From: FEN-1297 sp963843605
Lineage (GTDB): Bacteria > Bacteroidota > Ignavibacteria > Ignavibacteriales > Ignavibacteriaceae
DNA: 64,000 bases
Assembly (NCBI GenBank): GCA_963843605.1
Contig: CAWJLA010000004.1
Location: 372,001 to 436,000 of the forward strand
Direction of reading: 5' to 3'
Shown here: one piece after another, positions 18,741-28,238 of the stretch
Layout: each line of letters begins with the position of its first letter
Position numbering within the stretch: position 1 is the first letter of the stretch
The notes under the pieces: generated by a model
The model's input: the letters and a program-made list of their open reading frames with translations, nothing else
The model's database searches: none
Told to the model about the DNA's origin: nothing
Program-made: the position numbers and the translations under genes

Positions 18741-18758
18741 AAATCATGCTTCCATGCA
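18724..18758 (-). terminator. Hairpin formed by the last minisatellite unit, 3' of uvrA
   Basis: TGCATGGAAG (18724-18733) pairs perfectly over 10 bp with CTTCCATGCA (18749-18758). The loop itself can pair CATGA with TCATG. It lies 12 bases beyond the uvrA stop on the minus strand. A T-run flanks it on the plus-strand 3' side (TATTTTTT, 18764-18771), which on the minus strand is an A-run before the hairpin; such A-run/stem/T-rich layouts can be bidirectional, but the minus-strand T-run is weak. Confidence 0.4.
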
Positions 18759-18770
18759 ATCATGTATTTT

Positions 18771-21547
18771 TTAGTCCAGAAATTCTTTGAGGTATTTGCC
18801 CGTCCATGATTTTGGATTTTCGGCAATTGTCTCGGGAGTTCCGGCGCATACAATCTCGCCTCCCAATTCACCTGCCTCCGGTCCCAGATCTATAACATAA
18901 TCGGCGCATTTAATTATTTCAAGGTTGTGCTCAATAATTACGACAGAATTGTTGCCTTCAAGAAGTAGTTTGAAACAATTAAGAAGTTTGGATATATCGT
19001 CGAAGTGCAGTCCGGTTGTCGGCTCGTCGAAAATAAACAATGTATGTTTGCGTTCTCTTTGAGTTGAAAGATGAGCCGCAAGTTTTATTCTTTGAGCCTC
19101 GCCGCCCGATAATGTATTTGAAGGCTGTCCGAGCTTTAAATATCCCAGTCCGACATCTGAAAGAACCTGAATGTATTTCACAATTTTATCGTTACCCTTA
19201 AAGAACTCAACGGCTTCGTCTACTGTCATTTCCAGAACATCTACAAGATTCTTGCCCCTGTAAGTAATTTCTCTGATTTCTTTTTTAAACCTTGTTCCGT
19301 TACAATCATCGCATTCCAGGTAAAGGTCGGCCAGAAACTGCATTTCTACTTTTATAAAGCCGTCGCCCTGACAAGTTTCGCATCTGCCGCCGGGTACATT
19401 GAATGAAAAATAACCCGGTTTATAACCGCGTGCTCTGGCCTGATGGGTGGAAGCAAACAGTTCGCGAATATGCTCGTATGCTTTTATATAACTTATGGGA
19501 TTGGAGCGCGGTGTTTTTCCGATCGGAGATTGATCAACAATTTCAATATCATCGATATATTCGACTCCTTTAATTTCGTCGTATTCACCTATCTTAGGCG
19601 GCACCTTCCCAAGCTGCTTTGCCAGTCCGCCGTATAAGATATCGTGCACCAGCGTACTTTTGCCGGAACCGCTTACTCCGGTGATCACTACAAATTTATT
19701 TAATGGTATTTCCATATCGATATTTTTCAGATTATGTTCTTTCGCCCCCTTTATCTGAATGGATTTACCTTTCTTAGTATTTCTTTTCGAAGGTACCGGG
19801 ATAGACAGCTTACCGGATAAGTATTTTCCTGTAAGCGAATTTTTATTTTTCAAGATCTCATCCCGTGTTCCCATCGCCATAATCTCACCGCCGTTCACGC
19901 CGGCTTTCGGCCCCATATCAACAACAATGTCGGCTTCATTTATCATATCGGGATCATGTTCAACAACAAGAACAGTGTTGCCGATATCCCTTAAATTTTT
20001 CAGTATCCTGATAAGTTTTGCATTGTCTCTCGGATGCAGACCGATACTCGGCTCATCCAGGACATATAATGTACCCACAAGCGATGAGCCCAGCGAAGTA
20101 GCCAGATTTATTCTTTGTGTTTCACCCCCGGAAAGAGAGCTGCTTAATCTTTCGAGAGTTAAATAACCTATACCGACATCATTTAAAAAAGTAAGCCTTT
20201 TGATAATTTCTTTAATTACCCGCTCTCCTACCATCAGATCGTATTCTGAAAGCTTCAGGCTATTAAAAAACTGAAGCGATTGTTCAATCGGTATTTTTAC
20301 TACATCGTATATCGATTTATTCCCTATTTTTACCTGCAGCGCTTCGCGTCTTAATCTTGATCCTTTACATGCATGACAGGTTGTATATCCGCGGTACCGG
20401 CTTAAAAGTACTCTGACATGCATCTTGTAAGTTTTGCTTTCAAGGCTTTCAAAAAATCTATCAATACCGATATAATCGGCAAAGCCTTTTCTTATTAACG
20501 AATACCTGCTGCAGCGTAAGATCCTTAAACGGAACATTCAGCGGTATGCCGTATTGTTTCGAGTTCCTGACAAGATCCCTTAAATGGATGCCGTATTTGG
20601 CCGACCTGAACGGCGCAATCGCTCCCTCGCTTAAATTCAAAGATGGATTCGGTATAACAAGATTCATATCTATGCCGATAACTTTGCTGAATCCCTGACA
20701 TACCGGGCATGCGCCGAATGGATTATTGAAAGAGAAAAATCTCGGTTCAGGTTCTTCATACCTTATTCCGCAGCATTCGTAGAATTTATTGAATTCGTGC
20801 TTGCTCACCCGTCTCTGCATTAATTAAAACTAATCTGTTCTCGCCTTCCTTAAACGTAACTTCGATAGCATCGGATAATTTTTCCCTGACTTTATTTTTC
20901 TGAACTTTAAACCGTTCTATAATTACATTTATTTTATCTTTTTTTCTGGGATTTGCTTCTTCTTCGTTCAAGTCGACAAAGGTATTATTAAAGTAGATTC
21001 TGAAAAAACCTCTCTTTTTTAGCAGATCAAGTTCTTCTTTAATATTGTGCCCCTCATGGCTGTGAAGAGGGAATCCCAGATACCATTTGGAATCGTCAGG
21101 CTGCTCTTCAAGCCAATCGGATACCGTACCGGTTGTAGCTTTCTTAACTTCTTTACCGCATTCAAAACAAATCGTTTTACCTATTCTGGCAAAAATCAAT
21201 CTTAGATAATCATATACTTCTGTTGTAGTACCGACAGTTGAGCGTGTGTTTTTAGATCCGGTTCTCTGTTCGATTGCAACGGCCGGACTGATACCCTGAA
21301 TATAGTCCACATCCGGTTTGTTGATTCTTTCAAGAAATTGTCTTGCGTAAGCCGAGAGACTTTCTACATACCTTCTTTGCCCCTCGGCGTAAATAGTATC
21401 AAAAACCAGCGATGATTTTCCGCTCCCGCTCACCCCGGTAAAAACCACAAGTTTATTTCTCGGAATTTCGAAACTCAGGTTTTTCAGGTTATGCTCTCTT
21501 GCACCCTTAATTATTATCCGTTTATTTTTATTTATTGAATCAGCCAT
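18771..21547 (-). CDS. uvrA: Excinuclease ABC subunit A, two frameshifts
   Basis: DNA-damage recognition ATPase of nucleotide excision repair. The start is taken at 21547 (MADSINKNKRIIIKGAREHN); an in-frame ATG at 21661 adds unconserved sequence. The order is Walker A GVSGSGKSSLVFD, then to INAETGE; a one-base shift near 20803-20806; KHEFNKFYECCGI, FSFNNPFGACPVCQG; a second one-base shift in the AAAA run near 20487-20490; GFADYIGIDRFFESLESK, TCHACKGSRLR, signature LSGGETQRINLA, second Walker A GVSGSGKSTLVHD, zinc finger CETCQGDG...CDDCNGTRF, and LSGGEAQRIKLA. With both surplus bases removed the product is about 924 residues, normal for UvrA, and no domain is missing. Both shifts sit at short homopolymers, so sequencing error is likely. 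Confidence 0.93.
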
Positions 21548-21770
21548 ATTTATATTTAATACAAATGATTTAAAATTTATAAAACTATTTCCCCCGCATT
21601 TTTCACAAACATAACACGTCGGGAAATCATAAAACACTAAATCGAATCCGGTAATATACAAAAGAAATGATTGTGAAAGAGTTAAAAAAAAGGTAGTAAA
21701 TCACTCTCTTTCATAATTATAAGAAGAATTTACCCGCTGGTTCGAAAAAATATAAGCCATGTGACTTGTA

Positions 21771-22796
21771 TTACTTACTATTCTCTAATTTTCTCATCTC
21801 TTCAATTTTATCATTCAATTCCTTAATCTTTTCATTTAACTCTTTCACCTTCTCATCTACTTTATCTTCGTAAGTTGTCTGATCCCAATAGCCTCTGTTT
21901 TCGAAATAGCCTTTAAACAGCCAGTTGTGTTTTAAAGCCTCCATATTTTCGGCCAAACGTGCCGCGCTAATTTTAGCTTCTATACTTGTCTGATGAATAT
22001 TTTCAAGCGTTGATGCTATAGTAGTATCATATTTCCCTTTGGCTAATAATGCTCCTAAAACGCCCTGACCTTCTTTAACATTTTTAATCATATCTTTAAC
22101 ATCTATAACTGCCTTATCTACATTACTTACAACATCTTGAACCCCGGTACCGAGCGTATCAAAAAGTCCTGTTATTTTGGATAATTCATCTGTAATATTT
22201 TTTAAACTTGAATCCGCTTGTTTGGTTAAATTGGATGCGTTATTATAGAGATCATCGTTATTGATTAATTTTCCTATGCTGCCTTCGCCTTTATTTACTT
22301 TACCTACAATTTCGGAAAGATCTTTAGTCATATTTTTTGTGTACTGCATTATTCCTTCGGTCTGGGCAATAAGGGCGGAAAAGCCCACCGGTTCCTCCGA
22401 TTGGATATAGCCTCCGTCTTTAACCGGTTCTGCACTGCTGCTGCCTATTTTCAGTACAACAACTTTACTTCCCACAAGGCCTTCCGTTTCTATGGTTGCT
22501 TTGGTATCTGTCTTTACAAATCGTCTAATGTCCGTTTGAAGTTCCATCGAAACATCTACCCTGCCGCTCGTATCGTTAACTATATTAATATTGCTTACCG
22601 AACCCACATCTATACCGCTTAATCTTACGGTTGCACCGGTTCTCAATCCCTGGACATCTTTGAAATAAGCCTTTACGTTGAACGTAGAACTGAACAGCGC
22701 ATTTTTCTGTCCGATTAAAAAAACAGCTAGTACAAGCAGAATAGTTCCCAGAAAAATAAAAACTCCCAGCCGGATCGAAGACATATTTTTAAACAT
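21771..22796 (-). CDS. mlaD: MlaD-family MCE-domain lipid transport protein
   Basis: 341 residues. One N-terminal transmembrane helix (VFIFLGTILLVLAVFLIGQ, about 12-30) anchors it in the inner membrane. A single MCE domain follows at about 38-115 (FNVKAYFKDVQGLRTGATVRLSGIDVGSVSNI, LVGSKVVVLKIGS). The long C-terminal part is helical with heptad-like spacing and ends in a charged coiled coil (VDEKVKELNEKIKELNDKI). MCE proteins form hexameric rings that conduct phospholipids between the membranes. Its ATG overlaps the TAA of the ATPase gene by one base. The helical tail is longer than that of E. coli MlaD, suggesting a needle-like extension across the periplasm; this is inference. Confidence 0.88.
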   Translation of the reverse strand: MFKNMSSIRLGVFIFLGTILLVLAVFLIGQKNALFSSTFNVKAYFKDVQGLRTGATVRLSGIDVGSVSNINIVNDTSGRVDVSMELQTDIRRFVKTDTKATIETEGLVGSKVVVLKIGSSSAEPVKDGGYIQSEEPVGFSALIAQTEGIMQYTKNMTKDLSEIVGKVNKGEGSIGKLINNDDLYNNASNLTKQADSSLKNITDELSKITGLFDTLGTGVQDVVSNVDKAVIDVKDMIKNVKEGQGVLGALLAKGKYDTTIASTLENIHQTSIEAKISAARLAENMEALKHNWLFKGYFENRGYWDQTTYEDKVDEKVKELNEKIKELNDKIEEMRKLENSK

Positions 22797-23551
22797 TAAT
22801 TTCTCCTGTTATTAGAATCAATAACTTCCGAACTGAAGAAATCCACAAGAAAAGGATCTTTTGTAGAAGTAAGATCATCGATATTCCCTTCATATCTGAG
22901 TTTTCCGTCTTTAAGAACGACGGCTCTGGATGCAATAATTTTTGCGCATGTTAAATCGTGTGTTACGATTACAGACGTTGTATGCAGATCTTTCTGCAAT
23001 TCAACGATTAACTGACTTATTTCCTTTGAAGTAATAGGATCAAGACCCGTTGTCGGCTCGTCATATAATATTAATTTCGGTTCGGTAATAATAGTTCTTG
23101 CGAGCCCGATTCTTTTTTTCATTCCTCCCGACAGTTCGGCAGGCATTTTATCGATAGAATCCTGCAAAGAAACTTTCTCCAGTACATCTTTAACTTTTTT
23201 AGTTCTTTCCGGTTCGGTAAAATCAAAATTACGTACTAACGGAAATTCAAGGTTTTGCCTTACGGTCATAGAATCGTACAGTGCCGCACTTTGGAATAAA
23301 AAACCTATTTGTTTTCTGATCACATTCAATTTTTTTAAAGGTAATTTAAGTAAGTCTTCACCCTCAAGGAAAATTTCTCCCGCATCGGGTTCCATTAATC
23401 TGACAATACATTTTAATAAAACACTCTTACCGGTACCGCTGCGTCCGAAAACAACCATATTTTCATTTTCTTTTATGTTGAGCGAAATATCATCCAATAC
23501 CTTTAGATCACCGAACGATTTACTCAAGTTTTTAATTTCTATGAATGACAT
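22796..23551 (-). CDS. mlaF: MlaF-family lipid ABC transporter ATPase
   Basis: 251 residues, a complete ABC ATPase. Walker A GRSGTGKSVLLKC near 36-48, a Q-loop IGFLFQSAALYDSM, signature LSGGMKKRIGLARTI, Walker B LILYDEPTTGLDP, and the switch histidine in VIVTHD are all present. The SGGM...KRIGLAR variant and YDEPTTGLDPIT are typical of MlaF and its relatives. It powers the permease encoded just upstream (one base between the stop of one and the start of the other) and its stop overlaps mlaD, so the three are one transcript. The complex moves phospholipids between the inner membrane and the MCE ring. Confidence 0.93.
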   Translation of the reverse strand: MSFIEIKNLSKSFGDLKVLDDISLNIKENENMVVFGRSGTGKSVLLKCIVRLMEPDAGEIFLEGEDLLKLPLKKLNVIRKQIGFLFQSAALYDSMTVRQNLEFPLVRNFDFTEPERTKKVKDVLEKVSLQDSIDKMPAELSGGMKKRIGLARTIITEPKLILYDEPTTGLDPITSKEISQLIVELQKDLHTTSVIVTHDLTCAKIIASRAVVLKDGKLRYEGNIDDLTSTKDPFLVDFFSSEVIDSNNRRN

Positions 23552-23552
23552 T

Positions 23553-24356
23553 TCAATGGCTCCACAGCAAAACAGTAATCTTAACTAGAACCATGTCCAC
23601 TAAAAGAATTATGAGAGATGAAATGACCACCGAGCTGGTGGACGCATTTCCCACACCGACAGTACCGTTCTCGGCATTATATCCCTTATAAGCCCCGACA
23701 ATTCCCACAATAAATCCGAAGACAAATGTCTTCGCAATTCCCGGAATTACATCAGTAAACCCCAGCGAGTTAATTACCGCATTTGTATAAAGCTGAAAAT
23801 TTATTCCTTGCGAGAGATATATTGCCAGGTACCCGCCGATAATTGCCAGAAAAATTACATACACGGTGAGCATTGGCAGAATTATTGTGCATGCCACAAC
23901 CCTGCTAACAACTAAAAATTTAAAAGGATTTATTGCCGAAACTTCCATTGCATCAATCTGCTCGGTAACACGCATTGAGCCCAGTTCGGCGCCTATTCCC
24001 GAGCTGACTCTCCCGGCAAATATTAATGCGGTTATAACCGGTCCTAATTCTCTTACTACGGATAATGCAACCATACCCGGCAAAAATGATTCTGCGCCGA
24101 ACCTTGCCATTACAGGCTGGCTCTGCATTGCAAGTACAAGTCCGATTATAAATCCGGTAACGCTGACAATAGGCAGAGTTTTTACACCGAGCTCATCCAT
24201 ATGATTTTTAACTTCCGCAAACTCGTACGGCGGTAAGAATACATTCTTAAAGAAGTTAATAGAAAATAAGGTCAGACCGGTAATTGTTTCGAAAAACTCA
24301 CCAAATCTTTTTTCGGTTATGGAAACTGCGTTATTTGTTTTGGTATTGGAATCCAA
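23553..24356 (-). CDS. mlaE: MlaE-family lipid ABC transporter permease
   Basis: 267 residues with about five or six hydrophobic segments. The family hallmark is seen near the middle: GLVLAMQSQPVMARFGAESFLPGMVALSVVRE in pieces, then GRVSSGIGAELGSMRVTEQ and IDAMEVSAINPFKFLVVSR. The C-terminus has VGNASTSSVVISSLIILLVDM. It is the membrane partner of the ATPase and MCE protein downstream. No mlaB (STAS protein) or mlaC (periplasmic shuttle) is nearby, which is common outside Proteobacteria. About 150 bases separate its start from yraN; that gap has no convincing gene. Confidence 0.93.
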   Translation of the reverse strand: MDSNTKTNNAVSITEKRFGEFFETITGLTLFSINFFKNVFLPPYEFAEVKNHMDELGVKTLPIVSVTGFIIGLVLAMQSQPVMARFGAESFLPGMVALSVVRELGPVITALIFAGRVSSGIGAELGSMRVTEQIDAMEVSAINPFKFLVVSRVVACTIILPMLTVYVIFLAIIGGYLAIYLSQGINFQLYTNAVINSLGFTDVIPGIAKTFVFGFIVGIVGAYKGYNAENGTVGVGNASTSSVVISSLIILLVDMVLVKITVLLWSH

Positions 24357-24506
24357 GAAATACCTAACCGTTCAATTTTTTGTTTTATAAAAATAATGAA
24401 ATGGAATAAAAAACATATGCCTATATTCAAAAACCAAAATAATAAAAAAACCATCTTAAAAAAAGAAAACCGTACATAACCGCTTTCAGGAATTGTGTTT
24501 AATATA

Positions 24507-24869
24507 TTAAAAAAACGCATTTTTATAGTGTGTTATTTCCGGTTTCTTACTAAGGATTATTGTAATTACGTCAAAACGACAGTCCTCTCCGTGAATTTTA
24601 TTCTCTATCAAATACATTTCCGCAATTTTTTTTATCTGTTTTTGTTTTGCCGCGGTAATTGAATACTCGGGCGCCCCGTACTTGAGGGAATATCTTGTTT
24701 TTACTTCCAGAAAGGTTAAATAATTATCTTCCGGATCTCTTGCAATAATATCAATCTCGCCTTTTCCGAAACGATAATTTTTTGCTATAATTTCGAAACC
24801 TTTATCCAGTAAAAACTTTTCAGCAAGTTCTTCCCCCAGTTTGCCTAATTCTTTTCCTTCTTGAATCAT
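24507..24869 (-). CDS. YraN/UPF0102 family nuclease-like protein
   Basis: 120 residues from the ATG at 24867-24869 (MIQEGKELGKLGEELAEKFL), chosen because AGGGGAGA lies just upstream; another in-frame ATG at 24902 would add eleven residues. The family core is clear: LGKLGEELAEKFLLDKGFEI, NYRFGKGEIDIIARD with an acidic GEIDII, and FLEVKTRYS, which together resemble the E-x-D-ExK catalytic layout of Holliday-junction-type nucleases. The biological role of the family is unsettled. It sits 57 bases after rnhB, a common pairing in many bacteria. Confidence 0.85.
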   Translation of the reverse strand: MIQEGKELGKLGEELAEKFLLDKGFEIIAKNYRFGKGEIDIIARDPEDNYLTFLEVKTRYSLKYGAPEYSITAAKQKQIKKIAEMYLIENKIHGEDCRFDVITIILSKKPEITHYKNAFF

Positions 24870-24926
24870 TTCTCCCCTATTTTTTAAAATTGACAAATTC
24901 AAATTTTATAGAAGCTCTCCGACAGA

Positions 24927-25556
24927 TTATTTAATACCATGGAGTTTTTTTTCAATCGCCGGTTCTGACAATATTTTCAATAAGAAAGTTTTTCTGTGAA
25001 AGGGAGATGCTCCGTAAAGTTTAATAGCATTAATGTGGTCCTTAGTACCGTACCCTTTATTTTTGGACCATAAATACTGCGGGTAATATTTATCCATCCT
25101 TTTCATAATACGGTCACGAGTAACTTTGGCTAAAATGGAAGCCGCAGCAATTGAAAATGATTTTGAGTCGCCCTTAATAATCGGAAGAGCGGGTATTTCC
25201 GAAGTAAAAATTTTATTACCGTCAATTAAAATCAGATCCGGTTTTATTCCGAGCCGTCCGACAGCGATTTTCATCGACAGCAGAGATGCCTGCAGAATAT
25301 TTATTGAATCAATTTTACCGTGAGATACCAATGCAACCGAATAAGACAAAGATTTGGAAATAATTTCCGGGAATAGGAATTCTCTTTCTTTTTCGGAAAG
25401 TTTCTTGGAATCGTTAACTCCGCTAATAACCGTATTTTTGTCAAATATAACGGATGCGCTCACAACCGGTCCGGCCAGAGGTCCGCGACCTGCTTCGTCT
25501 ACACCGGCAATATATCTTATGCCCTCTTTTAAAAAAGAATTATCGAAATGTTTCAT
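24927..25556 (-). CDS. rnhB: Ribonuclease HII
   Basis: 209 residues. Cleaves RNA 5' of a ribonucleotide within duplex DNA, in ribonucleotide excision repair and primer removal. The hallmark YIAGVDEAGRGPLAGPVV near 16-33 provides the first catalytic Asp-Glu pair; ILIDGNKI gives a further Asp (near 117), and SIAAASILAKVTRD carries the last one with the conserved serine-rich helix, followed by YPQYLWSKNKGYGTKDH. The length is typical. Its ATG overlaps the upstream gene's TGA by four bases (ATGA), so translation is coupled. Confidence 0.96.
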   Translation of the reverse strand: MKHFDNSFLKEGIRYIAGVDEAGRGPLAGPVVSASVIFDKNTVISGVNDSKKLSEKEREFLFPEIISKSLSYSVALVSHGKIDSINILQASLLSMKIAVGRLGIKPDLILIDGNKIFTSEIPALPIIKGDSKSFSIAAASILAKVTRDRIMKRMDKYYPQYLWSKNKGYGTKDHINAIKLYGASPFHRKTFLLKILSEPAIEKKLHGIK

Positions 25557-26392
25557 TTTCCCAGATAAATTGCTGTTAATCCTAATATCATATTTAATTT
25601 TAACAAGCGACTGACGGTGTTAAGGCTTTCCGGAGAATGATCGTCAAAAAGTTTTTTAATTGAATAAACGATTAACGGATTTACCGATAACATAATAATG
25701 ATAAAGTACTCAATTTTATATAACCTGGTTATAAAAGGAAAAAACGTTGCCGCTATTAAAATAATACCTAAAATAAGAATTAAATTATTTGCGGATTTAT
25801 ATCCTTTTAATATCGGAAAAGTTTTAATATTATTTGCGCTGTCTCCTTTTACGTCTTCCATGTCTTTTACAATTTCTCTTATTGCATTAATTAAAAAAGC
25901 AAATACCGCGGGAATAACAGCAAATCTTACATTATTAACTGCAATACCGCCGTATAAAAATGCAAGTCCGGTTAATGATGCGACAATACTGTTGCCGAAA
26001 AGGGGTATTGATTTAAACTTATACGAATATAAAAACAGGATCATATTTGCGGAACAGGCCACTATGAAAGCCGCGTCATTTATAAGGTAACCTAAAAAAA
26101 GAGAGATAATTATAAACAAGAAATACATAATTAAAGCCTGCTTCCTTGAAATAACATTCGAAGGCAGCGGGCGGTCAGGGCGGTTCAGTTTATCAATCTC
26201 AATATCAAAAATATCGTTTATAGTATTACCCGCAGCGGCAGCAAATCCTGCAGATAAAGATGCGAATATAATTATCCTTATCGAGTAACCGGTTGAAGCA
26301 CAAATAACCGATGAAATAATAACAGAAAGCAGCACGATAAGAATGTTTACCGGACGGATAATCTTAATAACCGCTATAATCTTTTTGACCAT
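25553..26392 (-). CDS. UbiA-superfamily prenyltransferase
   Basis: 279 residues, about eight or nine hydrophobic helices. The first Asp-rich motif is NTINDIFDIEIDKLNRPDRP (NDxxDxxxD, near 62-70) and the second lies in KDMEDVKGDSANNIKTFPI (DxxxD type). These bind the Mg2+-prenyl diphosphate. Family members attach a prenyl chain to ubiquinone, menaquinone, haem or glycerol-phosphate acceptors. The PDRPLPS motif and gene length recall geranylgeranylglycerol-phosphate geranylgeranyltransferase-like proteins often annotated in Bacteroidota and Ignavibacteria, but the acceptor cannot be fixed from sequence. Overlaps rnhB by four bases. Confidence 0.85.
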   Translation of the reverse strand: MVKKIIAVIKIIRPVNILIVLLSVIISSVICASTGYSIRIIIFASLSAGFAAAAGNTINDIFDIEIDKLNRPDRPLPSNVISRKQALIMYFLFIIISLFLGYLINDAAFIVACSANMILFLYSYKFKSIPLFGNSIVASLTGLAFLYGGIAVNNVRFAVIPAVFAFLINAIREIVKDMEDVKGDSANNIKTFPILKGYKSANNLILILGIILIAATFFPFITRLYKIEYFIIIMLSVNPLIVYSIKKLFDDHSPESLNTVSRLLKLNMILGLTAIYLGK

Positions 26393-26471
26393 ATATTTAT
26401 AATTATTGCCTATAGATAATTAAAATTAACACAAAGATATAATTGCAATTATGAAGTTAAAAAAAACGCGG

Positions 26472-28238
26472 TTAAAATTCATTTACTATGCCGAAGTGAA
26501 TCTTAGCGTCGGAGAAGGTATCCCCTTTTGCAAGCGCAAAGCTTACTCTTAAAACACCGAGTCCGGTTTCAAGGTTTAATCCAATACCGTAACCTATTTT
26601 AAAACCTTCGCTTTTTTCAACATTAAGTTCCGGCTCGGCATTTCTCAAAAAGTAGCCAGTATCGAGAAATAAAAATCCGAAGGTTCTTCTCGTCAGTAAT
26701 AAACGGTACTCGAAGTTTGTCCAGAAGATCCTGTTTCCCAGGAATTGGTCTTCTCTGTAGCCTCTCAGAGAATTTGCGCCGCCCAGACGAAACAGGTCGC
26801 TTACTTCGAAAAATGAAGAACCCCTTAATTCCCGTCCGTGAAGTGCCAGGGCAACTATTTGTCTGCTGAACACCTGATAAAACGCGCTGATATCAAGAAG
26901 TATCCGCTGCAGCGAAATATTTGTCTGAATACCGGCAGTTAAAAATTTCTGCGGACCGGTAATTATCTTCCTGCTGTAGGAATATGAGTTCAAAAATAAA
27001 ATCCCTTCGGTCGGAGCATATGGATCATCCCTTGTATCAATTTTTAAATTCAAACCGGTAGTAACCGAATTAGAATGGAACACTGTAAAAACACTTGTAC
27101 TGCTCTCGGTAGGTATAACCGATTCGGCGGATAAACTGAGCGAAGCAGAAATTGTTTCAGTCGCCAGGTATTCTACCGAACCTTGAAGTGCTCTTTGTAC
27201 GTATGAAGTATCTTGTTTCCGCTGGAACAAACTGCCCTGTAGATTGAAAGGGTATCCGAAGATCCACGGCTCCAGATATTTCAGCTCAAGGTTCTGAGAA
27301 TACCGGTCATATTGCTGCCAGTTAATAGCCGCGGCCCTGCCTGTGCCGAATAAATTTCTTAAACTGATATTAACCAGACCCGTCAGGTAGCCGGGCTGGT
27401 TTTGTCCCGCAGACGGAATGTATCCGATTATACCGTCAAAGTTATTCGTTTGTTTTTCTTTAACCTTAATCCGGAGAATGCCTTCATTTTTTGAATTAAG
27501 AAAAAAATCCGGAGCCTGAACCGGATCAAAGAAAGCCAGACGATTTAGTCTCTTTGGAATTTCGTCGATGGTTTTCTGGGAATATTTTTCTCCTTTTGTA
27601 ATTCTCAGTTCACGAAGGATGACATCATCTTTGGTTTTGGAATTCCCGGTAATTTCAAAATGATCTATCCTGCTTAGAATCCCGGGATTGCAATTCAGGT
27701 ATATATCCGCATTATAATTTCCCGAAAGCGAATCGCCGTAAAAATATATTGAATTAATTTTAATCTTCGCGAAAGGATATCCGTTGTCTTCAAAATATGT
27801 AAGCGATTGAGCAATGTCGTTTTCAAGGGCGCTTTTATTAAAAATACGGCTGATTAAGAATTCGAAAAAAGGGTATATCTCAGCATGCTGGACGGAATCG
27901 AGTCCGCTTATACTCAATTTTCTTACGTAGGTGGGAGTACCTTGGTCCACATTTATAACAAGGCTTACCGAATTTGAATCGACCGGAATTAACTTGGTTC
28001 CGGCGAAAGAGGAATGCAAATAACCTATATCGGCAAGGTGTGAGGCAAGCCTGTATTTAACACTGTCGATTATCCCTTTATAAATCTTTGTGTCTTCCTG
28101 CGTACCGCTCCATGAAACTATATCGTTGTTGCCGGCATCGTGATTTCCCTGAACCGTTATGGAATTTATAACCTGACAGGACGCTTTAAGGGAAAAGAAT
28201 AAAAATAAAACAAACAGATATTTACCTTGGCGTAACAT
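26472..28238 (-). CDS. Omp85-superfamily outer-membrane protein (POTRA plus barrel)
   Basis: 588 residues. Signal peptide (YLFVLFLFFSLKASC) then POTRA-like repeats, best seen at about 185-255 as IDHFEITGNSKTKDDVILREL and DEIPKRLNRLAFFDPVQAP. The C-terminal half is a 16-strand-type barrel of the bacterial surface antigen family: FRLGGANSLRGYREDQF contains the conserved LRGY/RGF tip motif of loop L6, followed by GNRIFWTNFEYRLLL and GIGLNLETGLGVLRVSFALA. It ends HFGIVNEF, a terminal Phe. Shorter than BamA and nearer to TamA or FhaC-like branches; it probably inserts or exports outer-membrane or surface proteins. Its start overlaps the end of the kinase gene by 17 bases. Confidence 0.88.
   Translation of the reverse strand: MLRQGKYLFVLFLFFSLKASCQVINSITVQGNHDAGNNDIVSWSGTQEDTKIYKGIIDSVKYRLASHLADIGYLHSSFAGTKLIPVDSNSVSLVINVDQGTPTYVRKLSISGLDSVQHAEIYPFFEFLISRIFNKSALENDIAQSLTYFEDNGYPFAKIKINSIYFYGDSLSGNYNADIYLNCNPGILSRIDHFEITGNSKTKDDVILRELRITKGEKYSQKTIDEIPKRLNRLAFFDPVQAPDFFLNSKNEGILRIKVKEKQTNNFDGIIGYIPSAGQNQPGYLTGLVNISLRNLFGTGRAAAINWQQYDRYSQNLELKYLEPWIFGYPFNLQGSLFQRKQDTSYVQRALQGSVEYLATETISASLSLSAESVIPTESSTSVFTVFHSNSVTTGLNLKIDTRDDPYAPTEGILFLNSYSYSRKIITGPQKFLTAGIQTNISLQRILLDISAFYQVFSRQIVALALHGRELRGSSFFEVSDLFRLGGANSLRGYREDQFLGNRIFWTNFEYRLLLTRRTFGFLFLDTGYFLRNAEPELNVEKSEGFKIGYGIGLNLETGLGVLRVSFALAKGDTFSDAKIHFGIVNEF

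Noticed and set aside
18478..18871. Minus-strand open frames rich in Met-His-Phe-Pro through the minisatellite
   Set aside because: They only translate the repeat unit and overlap the real gene ends on both sides.
24317..24520. 67-codon minus-strand open frame between yraN and mlaE
   Set aside because: Starts inside yraN and ends 40 bases inside mlaE; hydrophobic but not like a known family. It may be a small membrane protein, but the evidence is too thin.
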